From positions 23,193,001-23,257,000 of the forward strand of contig OY727095.1 in assembly GCA_963402885.1 (NCBI GenBank): a stretch of 64,000 nt of DNA, given 5' to 3'. Position numbers and translations under genes: made by a program. Origin of the DNA: Antedon bifida (taxonomy: Eukaryota; Echinodermata; Crinoidea; Comatulida; Antedonidae). Under the pieces are notes generated by a model. It worked only from the letters and a program-made list of their open reading frames with translations, searched no databases and was not told the DNA's origin. Of this stretch, positions 47,370 through 58,005 are shown piece by piece. How positions within the stretch are numbered: position 1 is the stretch's first letter; every line of letters starts with the position of its first letter.

Positions 47370-47700
47370 TAACAAATTCGAACTTTTTAACTCTGAGCAA
47401 ATGAATTTCTCCTTTGGAGATCAATAAAATTATTCTGATTCTGATCTGCAAATTTGTGGTTTGGAAAAGCTGAACGCCCAGCACAACATCATTCTGACAT
47501 TTCAAGCCCCAGACCTCACCATTAACATAGAAAAGGGATTAAACCTAGTGATTGAGGTCATGCAATTGGATGGAAGTCAGTGGGTCTCACCAAAAACAAA
47601 GAGGTAATGTATAGCCGAACAATTAATCCATAATATGAAGGTGATGGTATAATCTTATAAAACTGCCCACCGTAATTGTTTAGTTGTTAGACGCGCGCAA
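47370..47700 (+). repeat. Second, internally deleted copy of the RING-transposase exon 4 region
   Basis: Matches 37840-38145 (LINE tail plus exon reading LNAQHNIILTFQAPDLTINI, EKGLNLVIEVMQLDGSQWVS) and then continues with gcccaccgtaattgtttagt, which in the first copy lies at 38866. So about 720 bases present in copy 1 are absent here. Confidence 0.75.
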
Positions 47701-48330
47701 TGGTGACCCCCAATTTTTTTAATTTAATAAGTAAGCAGATATGTTGTAGATATGAATTCATGCAGAATCTTTACCTCTCGGATGTTGTGAAGTCATTGTA
47801 TGGCCACACGAATGTAAAATATGGGATTTTTATCTCTTTCGTTATTGCTCATCACATTCAATAGAGCACATCCCGCTTATCCGTATTGCATTTCCCCCGA
47901 TATTTTAATACTGTCTAGGTCAATCAACTATTTTTCGCATGAGTAAAAAATATTTTAATTTTTATGACGTCATCATGCATAAAAATTTAAATTACGTGGG
48001 TCATTAATTTCATCTTTACAGTAATTTTTAATCTGTTCTAGCATTTAAAAGAGCGCGCATCAATATTTCACGTAATCAAATTTCAAATCTTCTACACGTT
48101 AATATGTTGTTGTTGAGATAATATCCTTCCGAAATTGCTACCTTCGTGTTTCATTTTGAAACCGTCAACATGTTAAAAATTGGAATAAATAGCGGGTCCC
48201 GTAATTTCACCTAATCTACACTGTATGTGATTTGTATACATATTATACTGTGTATACTATATGACACAAAATTCAGGTCATAATGCCATAATCTTTTTCT
48301 GTGTGCAATATTCCAACGTATGACGTTTTT
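47700..48330. repeat. MITE-like repeat complex, copy 3 (inverted)
   Basis: Carries, in the opposite direction, pieces of the 33.8-35.1 kb complex (gtgacccccaatttttttaa, gatgttgtgaagtcattg, gacgtcatcatg), then tcataatgccataatc..caacgtatgacgt. Confidence 0.6.
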
Positions 48331-49010
48331 TAACCTTCCAAAAGTACTGTATTACTAATATTTTTAAATAATAATAATAATATTTAAAAATATTATAAGA
48401 ATCTCATATTATATTATTTATTTTTCACAGTACCCCATTTAAGAATGGAATAATCCAAATTTGTGTCTTGTTATGATGTTTGTAATAACAATAAACAATA
48501 CATCGAACTAATGCTATTTTTATTGTCTTTATGTATAATATGTTTATTTTCGATCACTTCTAAATCACCTTTAAACGGTAAAAAATTGAGGTAACAAGGA
48601 CGCTACAATGTTATCAGGAGGATAGGGTAGACCAGTCGTCGGCAGGTCAAGCAGAAATACGTTAATATTCATACTATCGAAGATTTCCGTAGGTGTTATA
48701 AATAAATAAAACGGGTTGATAACCTAATTGTATTTTGACCTCTTATGATAAAGCATGTAATCGAAATTAAGTAGGCCTAGGCCTAATAATAATAATATTA
48801 AAAAGTTTTATCTTAATTTAAAAAAGAATAAATTATAATTATGCAATTTATTATACTGTACAGTAAAATCGCATACGTTTATAATTTTCAAATAGAACTG
48901 TACAGCTCAGAGTTAAAACTGAGATATTATTAAGCACAAACATTACATTCCCAATCCAGGGAATCAATTTCTTCTGGCGTCAAATTATCAGCCCCGTCTA
49001 TTCCAGAGCA
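48331..49010. other. Intergenic, nothing recognised
   Basis: AT-rich, no recognisable coding potential or repeat beyond short runs. Confidence 0.5.
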
Positions 49011-49017
49011 CTTGGCA

Positions 49018-49388
49018 TTACAATGAGAGGAAATATTCTGATATTGCGTCGGACTTCAGCTCCTTCCACTTAGTGTACTCGGCATCATCACAATCATAGG
49101 CGTTGTCATATCGCCGGTTGTAGAGCTTTAATTTCTCTGTCCCCAGCAATGCTTCTACTATTGCCAGTCGTTCAGAGGCTGTAGGTGATGTATATGATGG
49201 TGCAAGATTAGATGAAGCAGGAGTTGCTTCTGCTGGTTGCTGGTTTAGCGGCACTGTTTCAGATATTTTCCCTAAACACTCTCGATGGTGCCACCTTGTT
49301 TCTGTCAATAGCTGCCACCAACTAACACCAATTTCTTCATCCTTAGTTTCATACTTGCAAGTTAAAACCGTCTTTTCTCCACGTGTGT
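49018..49388 (-). pseudogene. Truncated Ig exon joined in frame to foreign sequence
   Basis: The acceptor (ttttttag before 49388) and first 72 bases match the Ig exons (RGEKTVLTCKYETKDEEIGV-SW), with an in-frame 18-base deletion after the first two exon bases. At 49317 Ig sequence stops and 99 further codons of unrelated sequence stay open (QLLTETRWHHRECLGK, PTASERLAIVEALLGTEKLK, YDNAYDCDDAEYTKWKELKS). The latter resembles the C-terminal end of transposon proteins, but I cannot name it. Probably an Ig copy broken by an insertion. Confidence 0.6.
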
Positions 49389-49559
49389 CTAAAAAACATA
49401 ATAAAAAGATAAGATAGATTAGGCCAATATTGACAATGTTCAATATTCAATAATCTGCAGTAGATAGGCCTACACACAATTGTGCTGAGATTCACTATTT
49501 CAATGAATGTTTCAATAATTTTTATTGTATCGTAAAGAACCTTGTATTAGAAGTTTTTT

Positions 49560-50095
49560 TTTCACCATGTGCTGTATTTCTCCTATTCACCATGCTTTTT
49601 AAAGCAAATATAAATATGAGTCAGACAGACTGCTAGTCTCTGTGACCAATAGTTACGAATATATGAACGCATGTCTCTTGATGTGGTTCAAAGGTCAGAA
49701 ATAGCATTTTCATTCATTTTTAACTAAAATATCCTGTTAGACTGAATGAATGCTTGTTTTCTGAACAATTTGTGACCAAAATTACCTCTCTGTGACCATT
49801 GGTTGTCGAGATTGAGAGACCTGTATGCATTTGTTCATATAACCTTTCACCTGACCTTTTGACCTTTCACAACATTTAAAAAAATGTTTAACCAACTATA
49901 ATATATAAATAGCCATTTGCTAGAGTATTTAAGGTGTTTGACTGCCAAACATTTATTCAGTTATTCATCATTATTTACAGTTTAAAAGAGCTTGGTATAG
50001 TGTTGAGCCCATAGATCACAAACATTTAAATCTCCTCAAAAACATCAGAGTGTTTGGCAGACACAGTGGCGAACACAGTGTTTAAAAAAATTAAT
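49560..50095 (+). repeat. Duplicated block with short-period repeat, copy C
   Basis: caccatgtgctgtatttctcc, gcaaatataaatatgagtcaga, the repeat core (49655-49880), LINE scrap, then ttacagtttaaaagagcttgg..gcagacacagtggcgaacac. The same series, complete or in part, precedes the other Ig exons on the plus-strand map (53465-53600, 59990-60695). Confidence 0.85.
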
Positions 50096-50164
50096 GATTA
50101 ATCGCATTTTCATTAAAATTTGTGAAATTTTCAGAAAGAAAAAGCTTAATAAAAATGTACTTAC

Positions 50165-50494
50165 ATTGTACACATAGGTTTGCTGTTATTGTGTTTGCTA
50201 TTTTGCTATTCGTACCATCTTCAGAAATCACATTCTTACTAAGTTTACACATGTACTCTCCAGCATCAGTTAAAGCTACTTTCTCAAACTCTAAGCATGT
50301 TCCATTAACATCACAGGTTGCCTTGCATCTTTCTTGCATTGCTTCTGTCTTTTGTGATTCGTCAGAAGACCATATCAATTTGTTTCCATCATTAGTCTTC
50401 TTATACCAACTAACACAAATTTTTTCATCCTTAGTTTCATACTTACAAGTTAAAATTGCTTTTTCTCCATGTGTTGCAAAAGAATTATCCATGT
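50165..50494 (-). CDS. V-type immunoglobulin exon, copy 1
   Basis: A 330-base exon (110 codons), phase 1 at both ends, acceptor ttttatag and donor gtaagt. It encodes an Ig fold: AILTC (B-strand Cys), ICVSWYKK (Trp), an extra Cys trio RCKATCDVNGTC, and TDAGEYMC (DxGxYxC, F-strand). Differences from the other copies include Cys for Gly in KICVSW and His for Arg in THGEK, adding one odd cysteine. A tRNA-derived SINE sits just upstream in the intron, 24 bases from the exon. Receptor, secreted or adhesion role cannot be told because no signal-peptide, transmembrane or cytoplasmic exon is seen. Confidence 0.7.
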
Positions 50495-50517
50495 CTATAA
50501 AACATAATAAAGAGATA

Positions 50518-50730
50518 GTGAGTGACCGAGCGGTTAAGACAGTGGAACCGTAATTACGTAGCCATAACATCGGCAGGGGTTCGAGGCTCACTCACTCCAT
50601 GGTTCTGGTGGTAGAACGAGACTTCTCGGATAAGGACTATAAACCGTAGGTCCAGTGTACACATCTAGCTCGTGTGCACTTTAAAGAACCTAGTAGATCT
50701 TTCGAGACGAGTAGGGGGTTACCCCGGTGT
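50518..50730 (+). mobile_element. tRNA-derived SINE
   Basis: Begins gtgagtgaccgagcggttaa, an A-box region like that of tRNA-Leu/Ser, with a B box ggttcgaggct at 50578-50588, followed by a non-tRNA body (ttctggtggtagaacgagac, ccggtgtattagtaca). The head does not keep a full cloverleaf, so it is a SINE and not a tRNA gene. It replaces the intron sequence found at this place in the other Ig copies. Confidence 0.75.
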
Positions 50731-50734
50731 ATTA

Positions 50735-51310
50735 GTACATCACCATGTGCTGTTGATTGTAACACTTCATTGCACATAACTTTACACCAATTACCTGTCT
50801 ACATGACATACTTAACAAAATAGTGCTTTGGACTGAGTAATAGTAGGCTAATACTATTTTAAACACTTTTGGACATACTTTCTCATTAAAGCAAATATAA
50901 ATATGAGTCAGACCGACTGCTAGTCTTTGACATGACCAATAGTTACGGATATATGAATGCATGTCTGTTGATGTGGTTCAAAGGTCAGAAATAGCATTTC
51001 CTTTCATTTTTAACTAAAACATCCCGTTAGACTGAATATGAATGCTTGTTTTCTGAACAATTTGTGACCAAAATTACCTCTCTGTGACCATTGGTTGTCG
51101 AGATTGAGAGACCTGTATGCGTTTGTTCATATAACCTTTCACCTGACCTTTTGACCTTTGACAACATTTATATTTCAAACAATTACTTAAAACAAACAGC
51201 CGTTTGCTAGTGTATTTAAGGTGTTTGACTGCCAAACCATCCAACCCAGCAGCTTTACCATTAGAAAGCTTATTTATACAGTCTGTTGTATCTTTTACTG
51301 TAATACAGTA
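50735..51310 (+). repeat. Duplicated block with short-period repeat, copy D
   Basis: caccatgtgctgt, gcaaatataaatatgagtcaga, the repeat core (50930-51165) and a minus-strand LINE fragment (51310-51190; the same piece in the 60.4 kb copy reads INKLFNGKAAGLDGLA). Confidence 0.8.
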
Positions 51311-51338
51311 TTATATATAACTTTACTACTTTACTTTA

Positions 51339-51755
51339 GTGAATGGCTTTCAAAGAGTCTGCCCACCAAACCATGTAGACATATCCTCAGATGAAGAAAC
51401 AGATGAAAACTATATAGACTGGCGTTACGTAATTGATAATGACGATCTCTACAAAATTACTGGCTGTCAACCGCTAGAAGAATATGTCTACAAGCAACAA
51501 TCCAACTGGATCGGACATGTAATTAGAAAAGAAAATGAAGATCCTACAAAAATTCTTATTTTTTACACAACACAAAATAAACGAAGAGATGTCGGTAGAT
51601 ACCATCAGTACTTGATAGAGTTGTACAACAAAGTCAACTTACTAGATGCAACTTCATTGGAGCCTGCTTCAACAGAAATTTATAATTCCCAGCAATGTTT
51701 TAACTGTATATATGAACTATTTTATAAGTTGTTTTGTGACTGTGCAATTTGGTAG
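51339..51755 (+). pseudogene. LINE ORF2 C-terminal fragment
   Basis: LYKITGCQPLEEYVYKQQSN, WIGHVIRKENEDPTKIL and NKRRDVGRYHQYL match the conserved end of RTE/CR1-type ORF2 ('xxxRRxxWxGHVxRxxxxxxxK...RGRxxxxxxx'). Open over about 130 codons, no RT attached. Confidence 0.6.
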
Positions 51756-51785
51756 TAGTCACTCTCGTACTGTAATGTACATTTA

Positions 51786-52719
51786 GGCCCTGTTCAGACC
51801 CATGGCGTTAGACCGTTTTAGCGTACGACGCTAAAAGAATGTGTGTCTGAACAGTTGGGGATTAGCGTACAACGCGTTGTACAACGGTTGTAGCGTTGTA
51901 GTGGAAAACGGTTGATAGTACCGTTTTAGCGTACGACGCTACTGTAAGTCAACGTTGTATCCAATCAGAACGTTTCCTGTTATGACGCGAAACAAGGTTT
52001 GACCTAGGCTTTTTAGATTTACCATTATATTTTCTAACAAATGACATAAATAAATGCACCTTGTATTTAAACATAGTGACTACGATCCATTCACGAATTT
52101 CATTCAAGCTAAAAACTAGCGTGGTGGGACATCAAGTCACTCATTCATATATACAAGGCAGACTAGACTGGACAAGTTTAATGCTGAAAAACCCCCTAAC
52201 CCCTAAAAAAATCAGTAAACAAACGAGGGGAGCTGTGTCATTTTTATTAGCAAGTTCAGGGTTTTTTTAACTGACTGAGGTCTGGACTAATCACAATCAA
52301 TTTTTTCCACCCATGTGGTTAACACAATCTCCATCATTAGGAGGCTTGCTTTATTTTCGTAACAACACGAGGCCTGGGGAAAATGTTTTTTACTACAAAA
52401 TAAAACAATAGAAACAGAAATTTGGCTTTACTATATTTTTCTTAAATAAATGCTGAGGTATGTTTTATTTACGGCAAATTTTGTCATAATTGTAGGGCTG
52501 AGATCTAGGCCTATATACAGTGGAAATAATGATGAAAACACGTGGGTAAGAGTACATGAATATGCAACTAGAACCAACCTGAATGACGCACTTCCGTTGT
52601 AACGATAATCGTACGCTATGGGTCTGAACACCTCATTTTTTCCTCTGCGGTTTGTAATGTGACCTTGCTAGTAACGTTGTACGCTAAAACGGTCTAACGC
52701 CATGGGTCTGAACATAGCC
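51786..52719. mobile_element. Non-autonomous Harbinger-type MITE with TTA duplication
   Basis: Left end ggccctgttcagacccatgg-cgttagaccgttttagcgtac and right end the inverse (gtacgctaaaacggtctaacg-ccatgggtctgaacatagcc), both flanked by tta (51783-51785 and 52720-52722). Ends GGCC..TTCAGAC beside a TTA target duplication are the PIF/Harbinger hallmark. Internally it has extra short inverted copies of gttttagcgtacgacgct (51810, 51922) and no coding frame of note. Confidence 0.85.
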
Positions 52720-52844
52720 TTAAAAGTAACACATCCAAATGCCAACTTTAAGTCAATGGCTACCAGATGTCTCTATAAGATGGTTATTTGAACCAGTACC
52801 AGTACCAGTACTACCAATATACAATTATTCATACACATTTATTT

Positions 52845-53450
52845 ACCTCCGCCAAGGAGGTATATGTAATCGATCGCGTGTGTTTGTTTGTTTGTCTGTT
52901 TGTTTGTTTGTTAGCAAGATTACTCAAAAAGTAATTACAAGATCTTTACCAACATAAATATACAGATAGATATGTGGTCAAGGTCCATTCCATTTTGGGA
53001 CAATGGTCCCAATTCTGGACCACTTTTTAGTATACTTTTCAGACCTGCTAGTGTTAAAAGACAGGACAGAATTTTTCAAAAGCCAGCGAGCAGTCTTAAA
53101 GTAACAAGTAAACTGAAATAGCATTTTCTCAAGAACTACTTGTCCAAAAAACTTCATTTTTGTACAAGAGGCAAGAATTATAATTTGTGATTTGTAATTT
53201 TAAAACATAATTTGATTTAATGTGCTTTTTTTATGATGCGAGTAGTTCTTTTCGCATTGCTGTTCTATTGTTAGTCAACTGAAGCTATTGTTAATTGAAA
53301 GGCTTGTTACATAACCATTACTCCAAACTCGCATACACATGCTTGTAGTGAAATTAGCCTAAATCACAAACAGCATTAAGACACACACAAATATAAATTA
53401 AATCTTATGTAGGAGAATTTTACAGTAGGCGGAGGTATGCACTCTTGGAG
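52845..53450. mobile_element. MITE with tacctccgcc / ggcggaggta ends
   Basis: Left end tacctccgccaaggaggtat (itself a small hairpin) and a (GTTT)n-like tract, right end ggcggaggtatgcactcttg. The internal ttagcaagattactcaaaaagt is the usual neighbour of this end in elements I recall from other marine invertebrates. Exact borders are uncertain. Confidence 0.6.
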
Positions 53451-53671
53451 TGGCTTTTTTAGTTCAGTTATTTGACATCATTATTTACAGTTTAAAAGAG
53501 CTTGGTAGTGTTGAGCCCATAGATCACAAACATTCAAATCTCCTCAATAACATCAGAGGGTTTGGCAGACACAGTGGCGGACACAGTGTTTAAAAAAATT
53601 AATGATTAATTGCATTTTCATTAAAATTTGTGAAATTTTCAGAAAGAAAAGCTTAATAAAAATGTACTTAC

Positions 53672-54001
53672 ATTGTACACATAGGTTTGCTGTTATTGTG
53701 TTTGCTATTTTGCTATTCGTACCATCTTCAGAAATCACATTCTTACTAAGTTTACACATGTACTCTCCAGCATCAGTTAAAGCTACTTTCTCAAACTCTA
53801 AGCATGTTCCATTAACATCACAGGTTGCCTTGCATCTTTCTTGCATTGCTTCTGTCTTTTGTGATTCGTCAGAAGACCATATCAATTTGTTTCCATCATT
53901 AGTCTTCTTATACCAACTAACACCAATTTTTTCATCCTTAGTTTCATACTTGCAAGTTAAAACTGCTTTTTCTCCACGTGTTGCAAAAGAATCATCCATG
54001 T
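53672..54001 (-). CDS. V-type immunoglobulin exon, copy 2
   Basis: 330 bases, phase 1-1, acceptor ttttttag and donor gtaagt. Encodes MDDSFATRGEKAVLTC, IGVSWYKK, DESQKTEAMQERCKATC, TDAGEYMC and ends NTITANLCVQ. By eye over 97 percent identical to the copies at 50.2 and 60.8 kb, with intron flanks also conserved. The canonical Cys, Trp and DxGxYxC are all present. The open frame seems to extend upstream into a hydrophobic MNIVNIGLIYLISLLCFL, but that stretch contains the polypyrimidine acceptor and is better read as intron. Confidence 0.75.
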
Positions 54002-54299
54002 CTAAAAAACATAATAAAGAGATAAGATAGATTAGGCCAATATTGACAATGTTCATTAAGTTTTATTATTCAATAATCTACAGTAGATAGGCCTACACAC
54101 TATTGTGCTGAAATTCACTATTTCAAAATGAATTATGCATAAACACAATACATGCAATTAGTAAATGGGTCTGAAAGTATATCTTGTCTACCTTTCTTGA
54201 AAATTGGAATAACTTTTGCTAACTTTAAATAATTGGGAAAACTGCCTGAAGAAAAAGATGAATTAATACAGAACGTAAGGTGATTAATAATGAATGGAG

Positions 54300-55480
54300 A
54301 AATCAATTTAATTTATTTAATTTATTTTTATTTCAACAATATTTTATGAGGGTGATCCATCCAGCATAAGTTGATCATTAGGGACCCTCAAACAATACAA
54401 ACAGAAAATACAAAATAAACTATAAAAATACAAAATTAACAAAGATATAAAAAATAATAAATATAAAATATAAATATATATAAATATAAATATACAGTAG
54501 GCCTACAATGAAAGAAGGATAAAAAGAAATAATATCAGAGAGAGAAAAACAGGTGTTATTTCAAAATAGATTTAAAGGAGAAGAAATTGTAAGAGTTACG
54601 AATGCTTAAAGGTAAAGAATTAAAGAAAGAAGGAGCATTGAAACTAAAAGAAAGTTTAAAAATTTCAAGGTAAGGATGAGGGATAAGAAGATCTCCTTTA
54701 GTAACTTGCCTAGTGTTCATACGGCCGTTTGAAGTGACTTTAGTTAAAAGCTGACAGATAGTAAGTGGAGCCTTGAAAGATAGACATGCAAGCTGAAAGA
54801 GGTATCGTTCATGGAAGTGGAGAGTCTTAGCACTGGAAAAGTGATGAGGAGAGAGATGTGTAGTGGGAGATAGATCGAGTAGTAGACGGATAGCTTTATT
54901 CTGGATTTTTTAAAGTTTAGTGGTAGAAGAAGGTTTAGAACCCCAGACAGAGCAGCAGTAGTCAAGTCTAGAAAGGAAAAGTGAATTGTACAGAAGATGA
55001 AGAGAAGATTTGTTGGTAAATTTAGAGGTACGTTTGAGTAGATAATAGAATTGTGTTTTTTACAAAGGGAAGATATGTGGGATTTCCAGGTTAGAGTATT
55101 GTCAATAATGATTCAAAGGTGTTTGTGAGAAGTAACAGATTGAATAGGAGAATCATTAAGAGTAAGGGTATAGATTTAAGTTTTTGAGAAGAGCCAATGA
55201 GCATAGATTTAGTTTTTGCAATATTGAGTGTTAGATTTTAGCCAGGTAGAGAGATGAATTAGAGCATTATTAAGATTCTGTTCAATTAGTTTAGAAGAGG
55301 AGTTAGAATAATAGATGATGGTATCGTCAGCATACTTTAAACCAAGCTGTAAGTGGCAGATTTGTTTCTGCTGTTGTTTCTGGTTTAAAAAAAAAAAAAA
55401 AAAAAAAGATACATGTCAACATGTAGATTAGAGTTATTAGACATTAGAGAAGATGAAAGGTCAAAGAAAGAAAACCAGAT
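54300..55480 (-). pseudogene. LINE 3' half (RT C-terminus and tail)
   Basis: LKYADDTIIYYSNSSSKLI (YADD box, about 55345), HISSLCKKHNSIIYS, LDYCCSVWGSKPSSTTKLKK (about 54965), PSFFNSLPLSIRNSYNFFSFK (about 54620) and a 3' untranslated end (agggtccctaatgatcaact) with an (AAATAAATT)n-like tail near 54300. A poly-A run at 55386-55408 (plus strand) interrupts the coding part. It is the downstream half of the LINE at 58508-59940, separated from it by the inverted-repeat element. Confidence 0.8.
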
Positions 55481-55981
55481 AGACTAGGCTATGAATGAGG
55501 TAGGTGCCACCCGGAGAGGTAGAAATTCTCATAGGACTTTTCTAGACCAGTTTTTTCTGGGGAATCCAAATATATTGGGTAAACGGGCTGTAACCTGAGA
55601 ACTTTCGCGTGAGGGCGCTTTTTTCAAAATGGCTGCCAGTTACAGTAGACTATGATATCTTGGCAACCACTGGTCATAGAGAGTTGATTTTGGTGTCAAA
55701 TTGTTCGGAATGTACACGTTCCTATTTGATGTAATAGAACATTTTGTCCGAAAATGGCCGGAAATACCTCTTTTGACCTTTGACCCAATATCTAACAGAT
55801 ATCATATCTCCGTCACTACTCGACACAGAAAGTTGTAATTGGTGTCAAACTGTCCAGAATATAGATGTTTATATTCAAACTAATAGAACATTATCTGTAA
55901 AAATGACTGGACATAACGTTACTGACCTTTGACCCAAAATACAAGACATTTCTCCTATCTGATAACGTTTAGTAATATCTT
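55481..55981. repeat. Left terminal inverted repeat
   Basis: Pairs with 58006-58507. Contains two internal units ending gacctttgaccca (55775 and 55923, 148 bases apart), the same short-period structure as the dispersed repeats. Includes caaaatggctgcc and ctgtaacctgagaactttcg. Confidence 0.88.
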
Positions 55982-56207
55982 GTCAATTAATTCATTTTGT
56001 GCCAATTGGAGGTTGACATTCTCATATTATTTTCTGGACCAGTTTTTCATGTGCAATCCGAATATATGAGATAAATAAGCCATAACAAGGCCAAGAATTT
56101 AATTGTTTTACTACATACATGCTTCCCTTTAGTGTTTCAGTCTGTATGTCGTGTATTAATCTTCAAGCTCGCTCACATCACTGCAATCTGAAAAGTCTTC
56201 ATATTCA

Positions 56208-58000
56208 TTATGTGTAAACAGTTCCTGGACATCCGCGGGCATCACGTCTCAATCCAATTAGGCTCCATTTGTTCATTCCATCCATTGTGTGTACTGTTGT
56301 TGACAAAATCATTGACGTCTGCTGATTGCCATTCTTTAGCATTGAAGTTTGCTCTAAGTATATGAAACTCAAGGGTCTGCTGACATGGTGGCAGTAATGA
56401 TATATCTGTAATCTTGTGTCTGGAAAACTTTCTGTTGAAGATATCATATCTTGCTTGATTTACACTTTTCCCCTTCACTCCATACAATAGTGAAACATAC
56501 TCTTCAAGTTCCTCATACAACTCTTTTGATGGAACATCTGACACTCCAAGGTTGCAGAATGTGTCAACAAATTTTGCTTTTGATTCCAGAAGCTTCCAAC
56601 AGGTACGTTTTCCTTTCCGAAAGAAAGCGGAGTTATAATCGTTACCTTGAAAGCATGGAATCCAATAAGGGATGATTTCTGCGCTTTTGTTAAATCAATG
56701 TCACTCAATTTCAGTACCTTTCGGTATTTCCCAGTGTTTGTATCAATAATTACCCTCTGCTCATCATCTATGAAATGGAATGGGAACGAATTATTGCTAC
56801 GCCTTGATTGCTATTTGTTAAAGCATGCTTTGCATGCAGGATGACTTTCGTGTCGGCTTCTTCTTGGCTACTATTAAGCTCCGGAACCAATACAACATCT
56901 CTGTTAGTAACGTAGATGCATTCTTTGTACGATGAAAAGTAGATAACATCACTCCTCATATCTGTTAGAATGCTTTCTTTCTTTGACACTAGTACACAGC
57001 GAATAAGCTCAATCAATCTGGTCTTGTTCTCGCCGTTGGCAAGGAAATTGTTGAAATCACAGGGCAACTTTGATATTGTTGAGCTTACAATTACTTTTGG
57101 TGCAATACCGCGTCTGTTTCTCTCAACAGACTTAACGCTTGTATCCTTTAGGGATGCTATTGAAAACCTTTGCTGCAAGATCCTCGTACGTATCAGGGTA
57201 AGATGTAAATGTTCTGATTAATGCCATCAAGTCAACAACATAGGCAATGACAGTAGCCTTTGCTGGCAGTGCTCGACCAGGATCCATAACATCTGTTGAA
57301 CTTTTTTTCGATGAGAATTTCCATTAGGACACTTTTCTGAGTTGTTCGTCTTGTCCCATCTGCATTAGCCAGGCTTAGCGGGACAGGGGTAAGTGGATAC
57401 TCAAAGGCTTTCTTAGAGTCAATTATTCTACCAATCCATGCTTTGTTGAGGTGGCAAGAAGCTTTCCTAAAACATCTCGATTAGCTTCTATTACTTTTAC
57501 TTTCCCATTTGCCTTGATTTCGGGTTTCTTCCCACTATTCGAAATTAAAGTGAGCTTGTTACGCTTAATAGGGTCATGGAATTTCACTTTAGTTGACTCA
57601 AGCCTTTCCTTTACAAAGCTTTCATGGACTGACTTGCCATTTGACAGGACTTTAAATATTCCGTCCGCAATATTTTTGTTCACCGGCGCTCCAGAACTAA
57701 GATTGTACAATTCATCCTCTATTTAAAATGGGGTCAAATGGGTTGACATATTCTGTTGTCAAAACATGAATCAATTTCTGCACCTTGTCTTCAGATGAGA
57801 TGATACGTGAAGATCGTACTTGCTTGTATACATATCCATCAGGCTCACTATTGGAGTAGGTACGTAAATAAGCAGTATTTTCTGCTTGATGTGCACAGTT
57901 AAGTGTCCATTTCAGAATTGACTTGTCGTCTGAAGAGAAAGATTTTATACCACCTGCAACTTTAGAATCTCTGTTAATCGTCTGTTCTCCACGTTGGTCT
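56208..58000 (-). pseudogene. 'HAFSGCDTTS' family protein carried by the inverted-repeat element
   Basis: From right to left: GEQTINRDSKVAGGIKSFSS, WTLNCAHQAENTAYLRTYSN, SSRIISSEDKVQKLIHVL, EYVNPFDPILNRG then stop; after a frame change ELYNLSSGAPVNKNIADGIF, KFHDPIKRNKLTLIS, VIEANRDVLGKLLATS, KAFEYPLTPVPLSLANADGT; then CDFNNFLANGENKTRLIELI, SSQEEADTKVILHAKHALTN (57178-56768), a GFHAFKVT remnant where HAFTGCDTxS should be, and LYEELEEYVSLLYGVKGKSV, ARYDIFNRKFS. Block order is that of the family also seen at 24.6-26.2 kb (there the N-terminal half is missing). At least three frame breaks. A nuclease-like fold is inference from the QEEADT..xxSxDxD pattern. Confidence 0.65.
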
Positions 58001-58005
58001 ACTGC

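Noticed and set aside
50122..50553. Long plus-strand open frame across the Ig exon (also at 53602-54030 and 60735-61136)
   Set aside because: Exact antisense shadow of the Ig exons; the minus strand has splice signals and the Ig residue pattern, the plus frame has neither.
50518..50600. tRNA-Leu/Ser gene
   Set aside because: A and B boxes are present but the stems do not close and a SINE body follows.
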